Positions 1 through 7,151 are shown, counted from the first letter of the stretch. The stretch: 64,000 bases of DNA from Brevibacillus brevis (GCF_022026395.1 NZ_CP041767.1:4460501-4524500), one strand, 5' to 3'. Numbers and translations are program-made. The notes: generated by a model not told the origin, from the letters alone.

Positions 1-563
1 TTTTGGTAATATTCTACCCACTCATCCATGACCTCGACGTTACCAACGATGTGGTCGATGCCGATAATACCCGTACTCTCTCCTTTGACAGGAGATTGGT
101 AAGCTTTATAGCCTGGGAAGAATGGTCCGTTGTAATTTTTTCGTTCGATAAAGGAATGAATGTTTTCGCCGTACGTACCGATAATCGCTTTTTTGACCGT
201 CCCGAATTCATCGGTATACTCAGTCGGCTCCATGATCGGAATGGCTCCGCGAGAAACTGCCTCCCGGTAAGCCTGCTCACAATCCTCTACACGCAGGGCA
301 ACGTCTTTGACGCCGTCCCCATGCTTTTTCACAAAATCCGAGATCGGGCTGTCAGGCGTAAGCGCCCCGCTGATCACGAACGTCATATGCTTCTGCTTCA
401 AGACGTAGGAAACCTTTTCCCGAGAACCTGTCTCCAAGCCCGCATAGGCTACTGCTTCAAATCCAAACGCTTTTGTGAAATAGTGCATGGTTTGCTTGGC
501 GTTCCCTGTATAAAACTCCAGGTAGTCCCAGTCCTGAATCGGGAAAAAATCGGTATTGCTCAT
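1..563 (-). CDS. hpd: 4-hydroxyphenylpyruvate dioxygenase, N-terminal part (runs off the window)
   Basis: The enzyme converts 4-hydroxyphenylpyruvate to homogentisate in tyrosine breakdown in the cytosol. The first 187 residues are readable: the family's N-terminal vicinal-oxygen-chelate domain, with HGDGVKDVAL at about 81-90 and IEPTEY-like IMEPTEY at about 110-116, then the start of the catalytic domain with GIDHIVGNV, whose His171 corresponds to the first iron ligand. The rest, with the other ligands, lies beyond base 1. The ATG at 561-563 is preceded by GGAGGGG at good spacing. It is transcribed away from the thioredoxin gene. The family call is firm; activity cannot be judged from half a gene. 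Confidence 0.9.
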   Translation of the reverse strand, partial: MSNTDFFPIQDWDYLEFYTGNAKQTMHYFTKAFGFEAVAYAGLETGSREKVSYVLKQKHMTFVISGALTPDSPISDFVKKHGDGVKDVALRVEDCEQAYREAVSRGAIPIMEPTEYTDEFGTVKKAIIGTYGENIHSFIERKNYNGPFFPGYKAYQSPVKGESTGIIGIDHIVGNVEVMDEWVEYYQ

Positions 564-740
564 TGCCTACCCCTCCGCTTTCCTTTTCGATTATTGACAT
601 TATTTTGTGAATTGGGATTATTTTGTCGTTATCTTGAGAGTACATTGGAAGCGCTTCCCCTTGCAAGAACACGGAACAACGCGAAAACGCTAAAACGCTT
701 TCATTCATTAAAGTACGCACGCGAGTAACAACTGGATACC

Positions 741-773
741 AAAAAGCCACCGATCAAGTTGACCGATGGCTTT
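741..773 (-). terminator. Rho-independent terminator of the thioredoxin gene
   Basis: On the minus strand an inverted repeat (AGCCATCGGT / ATCGGTGGCT type stem, about 10 bp with mismatches) is followed by TTTTT. It lies 17 bases past the thioredoxin stop codon. Confidence 0.75.
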
Positions 774-789
774 CCCTGAGTTTAGCTAC

Positions 790-1107
790 TTACCTGTGTT
801 TGAAAACAAATTGTTTCAGTTCCGCCAGAGGGGCCGCTCCTACGACTTTGTCGATCAATTCCCCGTTTTTGAGCAAAATGGTCGTTGGCAAACTCATAAT
901 GCCATACTGATTGGCAATCTCCGTTTGTTCATCGACATTGACCTTTAGGACTCTCACTTCGCTGCTATGCTCTCCGTCAAACGATTCGAGTATCGGCCCA
1001 AAAAAGCGGCATGGCCCGCACCAAGGTGCCCAAAAATTGACGAGAGTATAGCCTTCGCTTTTTACATCATGTTGAAACGTAGTATCTGTCGTGTGGCAAA
1101 TGCTCAT
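790..1107 (-). CDS. thioredoxin-like disulfide reductase
   Basis: This 105-residue cytosolic protein has the thioredoxin fold in full length. The active site WCGPCR is at residues 29-34 and the cis-proline loop SLPTT has Pro74. Thioredoxins reduce protein disulfides using thioredoxin reductase. The N-terminus is short and there is no signal peptide. It stands alone with its own sigma-A-like promoter and a leader of about 130 nt holding a perfect dyad, and is divergent from an Rrf2 regulator with two cysteines, which suggests redox control (inference). It may be an accessory thioredoxin rather than the essential trxA, which usually sits elsewhere. Confidence 0.9.
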   Translation of the reverse strand: MSICHTTDTTFQHDVKSEGYTLVNFWAPWCGPCRFFGPILESFDGEHSSEVRVLKVNVDEQTEIANQYGIMSLPTTILLKNGELIDKVVGAAPLAELKQFVFKHR

Positions 1108-1154
1108 TTGTACTTTCCTCCCTTTTATAAGTTGAACAGTTAATCAAAATGATC

Positions 1155-1170
1155 ATTAAAGACCTTTAAT
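1155..1170. promoter_or_regulatory. 16-bp perfect dyad, candidate Rrf2 operator
   Basis: ATTAAAG-AC-CTTTAAT is a perfect 7-bp inverted repeat with a 2-nt spacer in the thioredoxin leader. Rrf2 proteins bind short A+T-rich dyads, and the Rrf2 gene starts 229 bp away, so it is a candidate operator by inference. Confidence 0.45.
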
Positions 1171-1247
1171 ATCCTTAATGGAGACAAAAAAATAACTCTC
1201 TGTACTTCGATCATTTCAAATAACTCATTCATAGACTTATCGTATCT

Positions 1248-1277
1248 ATAATATCCCTTAAAGATTTTTTGTGTCAA
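1248..1277 (-). promoter_or_regulatory. sigma-A-type promoter for thioredoxin
   Basis: On the minus strand TTGACA (1272-1277), an 18-nt spacer and TATTAT (1248-1253) form a near-consensus vegetative promoter pointing at the thioredoxin gene. Confidence 0.65.
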
Positions 1278-1398
1278 GTTGCACCATCCAAAAATGGGCA
1301 TCGAAAGTGCAGGATGACAGCGCGAATCACTCTTCCCCTTGCTCATGCTCCCCATTCACTTTATGATGGATGTATTAAGTCCATGATTGAGGTGTCTT

Positions 1399-1797
1399 AT
1401 GAAGTATTCACAGGCAACAGACTATGCCCTCCATGCGATGCTCTATCTGGTAGCAGAAGCCCCTGATAAACCCGTTAGTGTTCAGCTTTTGGCAGAAAAG
1501 CTGGGCGTCTCACAAACGTACCTATCCAAAATGCTGACCAAACTGGTCAAGGCTGGGCTGATCCACTCGATCTCCGGCGCAAATGGCGGATACAAGCTCA
1601 AACGCAACCAGGATGATATATCGTTTCTGGATGTTATCCAAGCCATTGAAGGGACCACCTCCTTGTTTGAATGCAGTTTCCGACATGATAGTGCCTGTCT
1701 GATTCAACAGGTTGTGACTGAGGCCGAGCAGCAAATGATGCAGACGCTAAAGAGTAAAAAAATTGCTGATTTGGTCCCACATATCCCCAAACCATGA
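1399..1797 (+). CDS. Rrf2 family transcriptional regulator
   Basis: The 132-residue protein opens with the family signature MKYSQATDYALHAMLYL and a winged helix (KLGVSQTYLSKMLTKLVKAGL, about 34-54), followed by the wing GANGGYKL. Rrf2 regulators sense redox state, NO or Fe-S status through cysteines. Here only Cys92 and Cys100 are present where IscR/NsrR have three, so an Fe-S cluster is doubtful and a thiol switch is more likely (inference). The ATG at 1399 is chosen because GAGGTG lies 4 nt before it; a TTG at 1387 is also in frame. Its neighbour, divergent and probably its target, is a thioredoxin gene. Confidence 0.88.
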   Translation: MKYSQATDYALHAMLYLVAEAPDKPVSVQLLAEKLGVSQTYLSKMLTKLVKAGLIHSISGANGGYKLKRNQDDISFLDVIQAIEGTTSLFECSFRHDSACLIQQVVTEAEQQMMQTLKSKKIADLVPHIPKP

Positions 1798-1828
1798 TCG
1801 ACTGTCGTAAAACAACTTCCATGAAAAG

Positions 1829-1855
1829 CTCCGGCCGCCTCGACCGGAGTTTTTC
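1829..1855 (+). terminator. terminator of the Rrf2 gene
   Basis: CTCCGG / CCGGAG stem with a 9-nt loop followed by TTTTTC, about 30 nt after the Rrf2 stop. Confidence 0.8.
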
Positions 1856-1899
1856 TTCATAATGGTATCGCTCAATCGAAGAGAAAGGCGTGAACAAGG

Positions 1900-2580
1900 A
1901 TGAGCCAATGGACGGAACAAGCGGCCAAGCAATGGGATCAATTTGCAGAAGACTGGCAAAAAAGAAGTGAGCACATGTGGGAAAAAGGGAGTCGAAGCAC
2001 CATCCTTCCCTATTTTATGAAGCATGTACCTGTCGGATCTGGATCTGTTCTCGATGCAGGCTGTGGTGACGGCTATGCCAGTTGCAAGCTTGCAGAGCAC
2101 GGCTACCAGGTGGAGGGCATCGACATTGCCGGGGAAATGATCCGCCTCGCTCATGACCGGGTCATTTCCTTCTCGGGATCCGTTCATTTTCAGACAGGAG
2201 ACATCAGTGAGCTTCCTTTTGCCAATGATTCATTCTCCGGTGTGCTCTCCATTAACGTAGTGGAATTCACTCCGTCTCCGCTCAAGGCAATCCTAGAGCT
2301 TCACCGCGTGCTCGCACCCGGAGGAATTCTCGTCTTGGGTATCCTCGGTCCTACAGCTGGTCCACGTGCGCATAGCTATCGCAGACTATATGAAGAGACG
2401 ACGATCCAAAATACGATGATGCCCTGGGAAGCCAAGCAGTTGGCGAGCGAAAATGGCTTCACACTGCTGGGCGAAGATCCGGTATACAAAGAGGGAATTA
2501 CGCCAGATATCGCGGGCCGCTTAAGCGTAGAGCTGCGGGAGGCTGTCAGCTTTTTGACCTTGTTTGCATTGCGGAAATAG
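1900..2580 (+). CDS. class I SAM-dependent methyltransferase
   Basis: This 226-residue protein has the Rossmann-type SAM-binding core: motif I VLDAGCGDGYAS at about 50-61, an acidic residue after beta-2 (VEGIDIAGEM), and motif III/IV FANDSFSGVLSINVVEF. It belongs to the UbiE/MenG-like Methyltransf_11 group of small-molecule methyltransferases. The substrate cannot be told from sequence. It is a single gene flanked by its own terminator and by that of the Rrf2 gene. Confidence 0.85.
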   Translation: MSQWTEQAAKQWDQFAEDWQKRSEHMWEKGSRSTILPYFMKHVPVGSGSVLDAGCGDGYASCKLAEHGYQVEGIDIAGEMIRLAHDRVISFSGSVHFQTGDISELPFANDSFSGVLSINVVEFTPSPLKAILELHRVLAPGGILVLGILGPTAGPRAHSYRRLYEETTIQNTMMPWEAKQLASENGFTLLGEDPVYKEGITPDIAGRLSVELREAVSFLTLFALRK

Positions 2581-2610
2581 ATCAGAATGCTCTCAACTTT
2601 AGTGAAGTAT

Positions 2611-2650
2611 GCCGGTCACACCTATGAGAGGGAAAACCGGCAATTTTTTA
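2611..2650 (+). terminator. terminator of the methyltransferase gene
   Basis: GCCGGT / ACCGGC stem with a 19-nt loop, then AATTTTTT, 30 nt after the stop codon. Confidence 0.7.
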
Positions 2651-2730
2651 TGATCAATCACGTCGGACAGAGTCCCGTTAGTCTAGGCTTTGCTATTCCA
2701 TAACTGGGCAGTTTACTAACCAATATTTCG

Positions 2731-3114
2731 TTGTTAAAATGGGTCGTGCTATTAAAAATTATTTATTTTTCATTCTTTTTTAATTACTTCTACTATAACT
2801 TTGTGCGACACACATCTCGGAAGGTGAGTATCATTATCAACGAATACAATTTTACAATTATTGCCCCTATCATTTGCTTTCATTGTGGGAATGGGAGCTT
2901 TCACAAATCTGATAATAAACACCAAATATACAAAGATCTCATCAATAATGAAATCATTGAGATACCGGTAAAGCGTCAACGGTATCGATGCACTGCTTGT
3001 GGTACGAAAGAATGGGACGTTGTGTTGGGAGCATCAACGCATTTGAAAAAAACGAGAAGATTACTCTCCTTTGAAAAGCAAGCGCAACACATGATTAAGA
3101 AGCCGCTTCCCTGA
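2731..3114 (+). pseudogene. orphan ISL3-type transposase zinc ribbon (probable remnant)
   Basis: The open frame (127 codons from a TTG) contains CFHCGNGSFH and, about 35 residues later, RQRYRCTACGTKEW. That is the N-terminal zinc ribbon with following basic strand seen in ISL3-family transposases. The HTH and DDE catalytic domains that should follow are missing; the frame ends shortly after the ribbon, inside a terminator stem. The region is clearly more A+T-rich than its neighbours. No convincing start and ribosome binding site is seen; a GTG near 2824 is an alternative. The likeliest reading is a truncated IS remnant; a short stand-alone zinc-ribbon protein is possible. Confidence 0.55.
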
Positions 3115-3142
3115 AGCTTACAGGGAAACGGCTGGTTTTTTT
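3101..3142 (+). terminator. strong terminator overlapping the zinc-ribbon frame
   Basis: AGCCGCTTCCCTG / CAGGGAAACGGCT stem (one mismatch) with a 7-nt loop followed by a 7-T tract. Confidence 0.8.
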
Positions 3143-3160
3143 CACATACTTGCTCATCAA

Positions 3161-3676
3161 TTAGCTCTTAAATTCAATGACATCCTCCACTGTGCCTGTT
3201 CCTTTCTCCAAATTGACGTCGGTAAAGTGTACATTGTATTTCGGCTGCGGATTTCCATTTGAATACCAGTAAACGTCAATAAATTGCAAAACATCGTCAA
3301 CTGTCACACCCGTAGCAGAAATTTCGTATGCACTTTCAGATGGGGTAAAATTTTTCGCTTTCATAGCCTCTTTTGCTTTTTCAATAAAAGGGGCAGCTTG
3401 TTCTTGTGGAAGATCTCGCATAACGACGCCAAGCTCATTGATCACTTTTGCACTTTTTACTGTCGCTGTGCCTTTCTCGACATCAACATCAACAAAATGG
3501 ACAACATACCCTTTCGATTGTTCTTCAGCACTCCATAGAAGCTGTAAGGTCTTGTCTTTCTTGCTCCCGAAATGCGTCACCTCATATCCACTATTTGGAA
3601 GTTCGATCTTCTCTGCTTGCAAAGCCTCTTTTGCTTTTGCAAGAAACGGAGCCACCTGTTGATCTGTCAATTTCAA
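3161..3676 (-). CDS. secreted GTGTV-repeat protein, detached C-terminal half (two modules)
   Basis: This frame encodes two copies of the ~85-residue repeat found across this locus: a helix of the type LTxxQxAPFxxKAKEAL, then LPxSGYE, strands, and a terminal FxDVxxEKGTxTV. It has no signal peptide and its only start is a TTG overlapping the TGA of the upstream frame by one base. Read in this frame, the DNA upstream continues as an acidic/basic linker (QEDKEQKK-like) that matches the linker between module pairs of the 5604-6965 protein. So it is almost certainly the second half of one four-module protein, separated by a frame change. Function unrecognised. Confidence 0.7.
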   Translation of the reverse strand: MKLTDQQVAPFLAKAKEALQAEKIELPNSGYEVTHFGSKKDKTLQLLWSAEEQSKGYVVHFVDVDVEKGTATVKSAKVINELGVVMRDLPQEQAAPFIEKAKEAMKAKNFTPSESAYEISATGVTVDDVLQFIDVYWYSNGNPQPKYNVHFTDVNLEKGTGTVEDVIEFKS

Positions 3677-3705
3677 GAGATCCTTTTTTTGTTCCTTGTC
3701 CTCCT
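3661..3705 (-). promoter_or_regulatory. candidate -1 frameshift site (SD-like element, A7 run, hairpin)
   Basis: On the minus strand AGGAGG (3705-3700), nine bases, then A7 (3690-3684), one base, then a GATCT/AGATC 5-bp stem with a 12-nt loop (3682-3661). A -1 slip on the A run joins the 3673-4434 frame to the 3161-3676 frame without a stop. The arrangement resembles the dnaX frameshift signal, but a simple mutation or sequencing error in the A run would look the same. Confidence 0.4.
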
Positions 3706-4434
3706 GTTTTCCTTTTCATCCTCCTCTTCCAAAGCGATGAGCTTATCATAATTGTCTACATATACATCATCGATTTTCCCCGTTCCTTTCTCCAGATCGA
3801 CATCTGCAAAACGCACGGAGTAGTACTTACCTTCCTTTTGCCCCGTCTCAGGACGCCAGGTAATATGAACGCTTTCCAGCACATCGTCATAAGCACGGCT
3901 GCTGCTTGACAGCTTGTACCCGCTCGCTGGGAGAGCTATATTTTTTTCTTGCAAAGCCTCTTTCGCTTTTTCGATAAACGGAGCGGCCTGTTTTTCTGTC
4001 AGTTTCTCTTCGAAGTAACCTGGCCGATTAATGACCTTTACCGTTTTCACCGTCCCTGTTCCTTTTTCTGCATCGATATCCTCAAATTCGGCGACATACG
4101 CCTTGTCCTTCACGTTAGTTTCAGATCGCCATACGACAGTCAAAGTATTGTTTTTCTTGCTGCCATAATTCCGAGCTTTGTAACCACTTTCCGGAAGGGA
4201 GATATTTTCCGCTGTGAATGCTTCTTTTGCTTTTGCAAGAAACGGCGCCGCCTGTTTTTCTGTCAGTTTCAAGAAATCGAATTCCTCGTCTGTTGCCTCG
4301 GCTGCAACGTTATCCTTCGTATCGTTGAGTGCGGCGCTGGCAGCTACAGGCGAGAACATGGCCGTCACTGTCAAAGCACTCATAACAGAGAGATTCAGCC
4401 ATGCAGCAGTTTTTTTCGTTTTGGACTTTTTCAT
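3673..4434 (-). CDS. secreted GTGTV-repeat protein, N-terminal half (signal peptide, two modules)
   Basis: The 253-residue product begins with a Sec signal peptide: KKSKTKK basic start, hydrophobic core, and ASA/A cleavage after about residue 34. Two repeat modules follow (about 54-132 and 138-222), each with APFxxKAKEA, LPxSGYK and EKGTGT/K. The last ~17 residues (EEEDEKENRRTRNKKRIS) are unlike any family member and arise from the frame change; see 3661-3705. Start ATG is preceded by GGAGG at 7 nt. With 3161-3676 it would give an A-B-A-B protein like that at 5604-6965. It should be exported; the role is unknown and I recognise no named domain. Confidence 0.75.
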   Translation of the reverse strand: MKKSKTKKTAAWLNLSVMSALTVTAMFSPVAASAALNDTKDNVAAEATDEEFDFLKLTEKQAAPFLAKAKEAFTAENISLPESGYKARNYGSKKNNTLTVVWRSETNVKDKAYVAEFEDIDAEKGTGTVKTVKVINRPGYFEEKLTEKQAAPFIEKAKEALQEKNIALPASGYKLSSSSRAYDDVLESVHITWRPETGQKEGKYYSVRFADVDLEKGTGKIDDVYVDNYDKLIALEEEDEKENRRTRNKKRIS

Positions 4435-4474
4435 CGTACTACCTCCAAGGTTTTTGCGTTGGATCGAGTGTTTC

Positions 4475-4503
4475 TACGTAAACGAAAAAACGACAACTGT
4501 CAA
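4475..4503 (-). promoter_or_regulatory. probable promoter of the 3673-4434 repeat gene
   Basis: TTGACA (4498-4503), a 17-nt spacer and TACGTA (4475-4480) on the minus strand, about 40 nt before the start codon. A CGAC/GTCG dyad overlaps the -35. Confidence 0.45.
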
Positions 4504-4513
4504 ATCCGCTTAG

Positions 4514-4708
4514 ATCATCGATGGAATTCGCGATGTGACGTACACCACTTCTTTCGTAGAGAATATCGAAGGAGTATTCCAGTGGGAAAATAAAGTAGAT
4601 GCGGATGTTGTGATGGATGGACAATTTATTACGGCAGTTGGAGGGGCATACGTTGAATTTGCGGTACTTGTATTGCAAGCCCTAAAGCTGGAGGATGAAC
4701 ACTCGTGA
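4514..4708 (+). pseudogene. C-terminal remnant of a DJ-1/PfpI family protein
   Basis: Between a TAG and a TGA the + strand reads 64 residues resembling the end of DJ-1/PfpI glutamine-amidotransferase-like proteins: IIDGIRDVTYTTSF, then VDADVVMDGQFITAVGG and an amphipathic end EFAVLVLQAL. The family's nucleophile elbow and all N-terminal sequence are gone and there is no start codon or ribosome binding site, so this is a decayed fragment. The resemblance is by eye and moderate. Confidence 0.5.
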
Positions 4709-4873
4709 TTTGCCTATCGAACGAATATTGAGCGGTTCATGTAAATCCTCCGTACCCCTTCGCTTTCGTTAGCTAAGGGGTAAGTTTAGTGTGCGTGTAA
4801 ATGTAATGCTTTCCTTATGGATGCATCAGATTTGGCTTTGTCACGAGCTGCTTGCAGCTATTCTATTATGTGA

Positions 4874-5299
4874 ATGGTTTGGGAAGATATCGTGAACGAT
4901 CAATCTTTTGATTGGTTTTCCCAAGATGATTTTTCGTTAATTTTGGGGGGAGATTGCAATATTATCGTCGGTACTTATCAAAAACTAGTACATCTACATG
5001 GTAATTCTGCTTATATGCTTATTGCTTTCCGAAATACCTAATGATGCCAAGATATTATCCATTTCGATGTGGATGCGATTTGCAAGAAAGAAATGCCGGT
5101 AGCGTACATTCCTAGCGAGCAGGGATTTTCACTAGACATATGCCAAGAAATCTTGCAATTGCTCCTTGGAGATCGTCGTGTGATTGGCTTGGAAGTAACT
5201 GAATTTTCCGGACTCCGGGATGTAGATCATCATTCGTCGAAAATGCTGGCTCAGCTGCTGGTTAATAGTCTTGCGGCGAAGAAAGGGTTAGAGAAATGA
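4874..5299 (+). pseudogene. decayed arginase/agmatinase (ureohydrolase) family gene
   Basis: One reading frame carries two blocks typical of ureohydrolases. The first has FSLILGGDCNIIVGTY, the GGDC/H metal-site motif. The second has IIHFDVDAI, then an arginase-like C-terminus (FSLDICQEILQLL, VIGLEVTEFSGLRD). They are separated by TAA TGA at 5039-5044 and by loss of the stretch that should hold the DxHxD motif. The N-terminal third is also missing. The frame is kept across both blocks, so this is an internal deletion plus stops, not a frameshift. It cannot be a working enzyme. Confidence 0.7.
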
Positions 5300-5490
5300 A
5301 AAGAGTAGAAATCAAGGCTAGTGGCGGGAAAATTGATTCTCTTGTTTTTAACGGGGAATATTATCATACAATGCGCCTAAAATTAGAAAAGTTCGAGCTG
5401 GAGGGAAATGAACTATACGATAACCCTATTCGTGTGCGAAATTTTCGAGTCAACATAAAAATATCTCAATCGATCATAAGGATTTATTGA
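5296..5490 (+). CDS. small hypothetical protein downstream of the arginase remnant
   Basis: A 64-codon frame whose ATG overlaps the stop of the arginase remnant (ATGA). The product, beginning MKRVEIKASGGKIDSLVF, looks protein-like and beta-rich but I recognise no family. No separate ribosome binding site is obvious beyond GAGAAATG context. It may be a truncated gene in the same decayed segment. Confidence 0.3.
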   Translation: MKRVEIKASGGKIDSLVFNGEYYHTMRLKLEKFELEGNELYDNPIRVRNFRVNIKISQSIIRIY

Positions 5491-5513
5491 TCAATTCGTT
5501 CCCAAAAGGAAAG

Positions 5514-5539
5514 ACAAAAAGAGCCGCATCAGCGACTCT
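5514..5539 (-). terminator. terminator of the 5604-6965 repeat gene
   Basis: On the minus strand AGAGTCGC / GCGGCTCT imperfect stem with a short loop followed by TTTTT. A near copy lies after the 10355-11542 repeat gene. Confidence 0.75.
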
Positions 5540-5603
5540 ATAAAGATTGGGGGGAATTAACATGTATCCTGTGCCTCATTTTACGTTTTGCGAAAGTTCA
5601 ATG

Positions 5604-6965
5604 CTATTCGTCGTCGTTGTCATCAACGAATACATCGTATAGAGTACCAGTTCCCTTATCTACATCGACATCTCTAAAGGACACCTCATAAACCTTTCCT
5701 GATCTTCCGTTGGTGCCTTCAGGAACAAAGGAAACTTCAACCGAGCGAAGTACATCATTGGTAGTGAATGTGACAGCCTTAATCTCATACCCGGTTTCAG
5801 GCAGCTCGATATTCTTTTCTTTCAAAGCTTCTTTTGCTTTTTCAATAAAAGGGGCAGCCAATTCTTGGTCAAGTTTACCGATTACGGTACCGAATTTATT
5901 AATGACCTTTACATCCACCGTACCTGTTCCCTTGTCCAGATCGGCATTTTTAAACTCGGCAAGATACACTTTCATCGTACGTACTTTTTCTTTATCTTCT
6001 GGAAGCCATATCACAATTACAGTATTTGAATTTTTGCTGCTGAAGTCAGTATTAATCTTGTATCCACTTGCAGGAAGTTCAATATTCTTTTCTTGGAAGG
6101 CATCTTTTGCTTTTTGAATGTAATTGGCTTCCTGCTCTGCTGTCAGCTTACTATCAGCCTTCTTGTCTTTCTTGTCGTCTTCGTCATCCTGCTGTTCTTT
6201 GTGTTCTCTAACAAATGATTTGAATACTTTACCGGTTCCTTTATCCAAATCGACATCTACAAAATGCACATAGTAGACCTTTCCGGATCGCCCATCAGTA
6301 CCTTCGGGTAAAAAGGACACTTCAACCGAGCGAAGTAAATCATCAGTAGTGACTTTGACACCTTTAGCTTCATACCCAGTTTCAGGAAGGTCGATATTCT
6401 TTTCTTGTAAAGCTTCTTTTGCTTTTTCGATAAAAGGAGCGGCCAGTTCTTGGTCAAGTTTACTGAATACGGTGCCGAATTGATTGATGACCTTTACACT
6501 CACCGTGCCTGTTCCCTTATCCAGATCGGCATTTTCAAACTTGGCTCGATACACTTTCATCGGTTTCTTTGCTTCATCTTCATCTTCATCTTCAGGAAAC
6601 CAACTCACATATACGGTCTCTGTCTCTTTCATGAAATGGTATGCTTCAATCTTGTATCCACTTGCAGGAAGTTCAATATTTTTTTCCTGGAAGGCATCTT
6701 TTGCTTTTTGAATATAAATGGCTTCCTGCTCTGGAGTCAGCTTAATATCTTCCTTCTTGCCCTTCTTGCCCTTCTTGTCCTCTTCGTCATTCTGCTGTTT
6801 TTTGCTATCCGCTTTTTCCACTTTTTTTACCTGCGCGACAATACCATCTTTGTTCCCGTTCATGGCCGCCTGTGCAGGAATTACAGGGAATACGGCAGTT
6901 ACCGCCAACGCAGACAGAGCGGAAACGCTCAGAAATGATCCCAGCTTCGATTTTGTTTTTTTCAT
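5604..6965 (-). CDS. secreted four-module GTGTV-repeat protein
   Basis: The 453-residue product has a Sec signal peptide (KKTKSK, hydrophobic core, AQA/A cleavage after about residue 33), a charged Lys/Asp/Glu linker (about 45-75) and four repeat modules: A1 76-160, B1 168-252, A2 274-355, B2 363-447. A second charged linker (about 256-273) separates the pairs. Each module has a helix (AAPFIEKAKEALQEKNI), LPxTGYE/LPxSGYK, hydrophobic strands with VSFxPE, and D(L/V)DKGTG. The ATG at 6963-6965 is chosen over an upstream in-frame start because GGAGG lies 7 nt before it and the signal peptide begins there. No catalytic motif or anchor is seen. Function unknown. Confidence 0.8.
   Translation of the reverse strand: MKKTKSKLGSFLSVSALSALAVTAVFPVIPAQAAMNGNKDGIVAQVKKVEKADSKKQQNDEEDKKGKKGKKEDIKLTPEQEAIYIQKAKDAFQEKNIELPASGYKIEAYHFMKETETVYVSWFPEDEDEDEAKKPMKVYRAKFENADLDKGTGTVSVKVINQFGTVFSKLDQELAAPFIEKAKEALQEKNIDLPETGYEAKGVKVTTDDLLRSVEVSFLPEGTDGRSGKVYYVHFVDVDLDKGTGKVFKSFVREHKEQQDDEDDKKDKKADSKLTAEQEANYIQKAKDAFQEKNIELPASGYKINTDFSSKNSNTVIVIWLPEDKEKVRTMKVYLAEFKNADLDKGTGTVDVKVINKFGTVIGKLDQELAAPFIEKAKEALKEKNIELPETGYEIKAVTFTTNDVLRSVEVSFVPEGTNGRSGKVYEVSFRDVDVDKGTGTLYDVFVDDNDDE
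5625..6146 (-). repeat. second copy (A2-B2) of intragenic duplication
   Basis: This ~520-bp part of the repeat gene encodes modules A2-B2 and is closely similar at DNA level to 6210-6740, for example in the stretches encoding QKAKDAFQEKNIELPASGYK. Confidence 0.75.
6210..6740 (-). repeat. first copy (A1-B1) of intragenic duplication
   Basis: Partner of 5625-6146. The two module pairs are more alike than the A and B modules within a pair, so the A-B unit was duplicated as a block. Confidence 0.75.
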
Positions 6966-7037
6966 AGAAAATCCTCCATTGGTTCGGTGCTTATCGAGCC
7001 AAAGTACTCGATAGCATTGATAGAGTATCAATCCAAT

Positions 7038-7064
7038 GTCATGGCTTCGTCATTACGATGTCAT
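7038..7064. promoter_or_regulatory. three GTCAT direct repeats at 11-bp period, candidate response-regulator site
   Basis: GTCAT occurs at 7038, 7049 and 7060, exactly 11 bp apart, 73-99 bp upstream of the repeat-protein start codon. OmpR/PhoB-type regulators bind such 11-bp direct repeats. A gene for one lies at 13563-14222 beside other repeat genes. Assignment is inference. Confidence 0.45.
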
Positions 7065-7108
7065 GGATTTGTAAATTCCATCCATTTATCCACTAATTGA
7101 TCAATTTC

Positions 7109-7142
7109 CAAAAAAACGAAAGGACGGCTTCTTCGCCGTCCT
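7109..7142 (-). terminator. terminator of the DUF4367 remnant
   Basis: On the minus strand GGACGGC / GCCGTCC perfect 7-bp stem with a 6-nt loop, followed by TTTCGTTTTTTT. Confidence 0.85.
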
Positions 7143-7151
7143 CCCACTCGT

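Noticed and set aside
3949..4593. 214-codon open frame on the + strand
   Set aside because: It is antisense to the 3673-4434 repeat gene and reads as low-complexity Phe/Arg/Ser-rich sequence, a shadow of the Lys/Glu-rich coding strand.
5625..6740. Long direct repeats as a possible CRISPR or mobile repeat
   Set aside because: The repeats keep frame and encode the A-B module pair; there are no short spaced repeats anywhere in the window that fit a CRISPR array.
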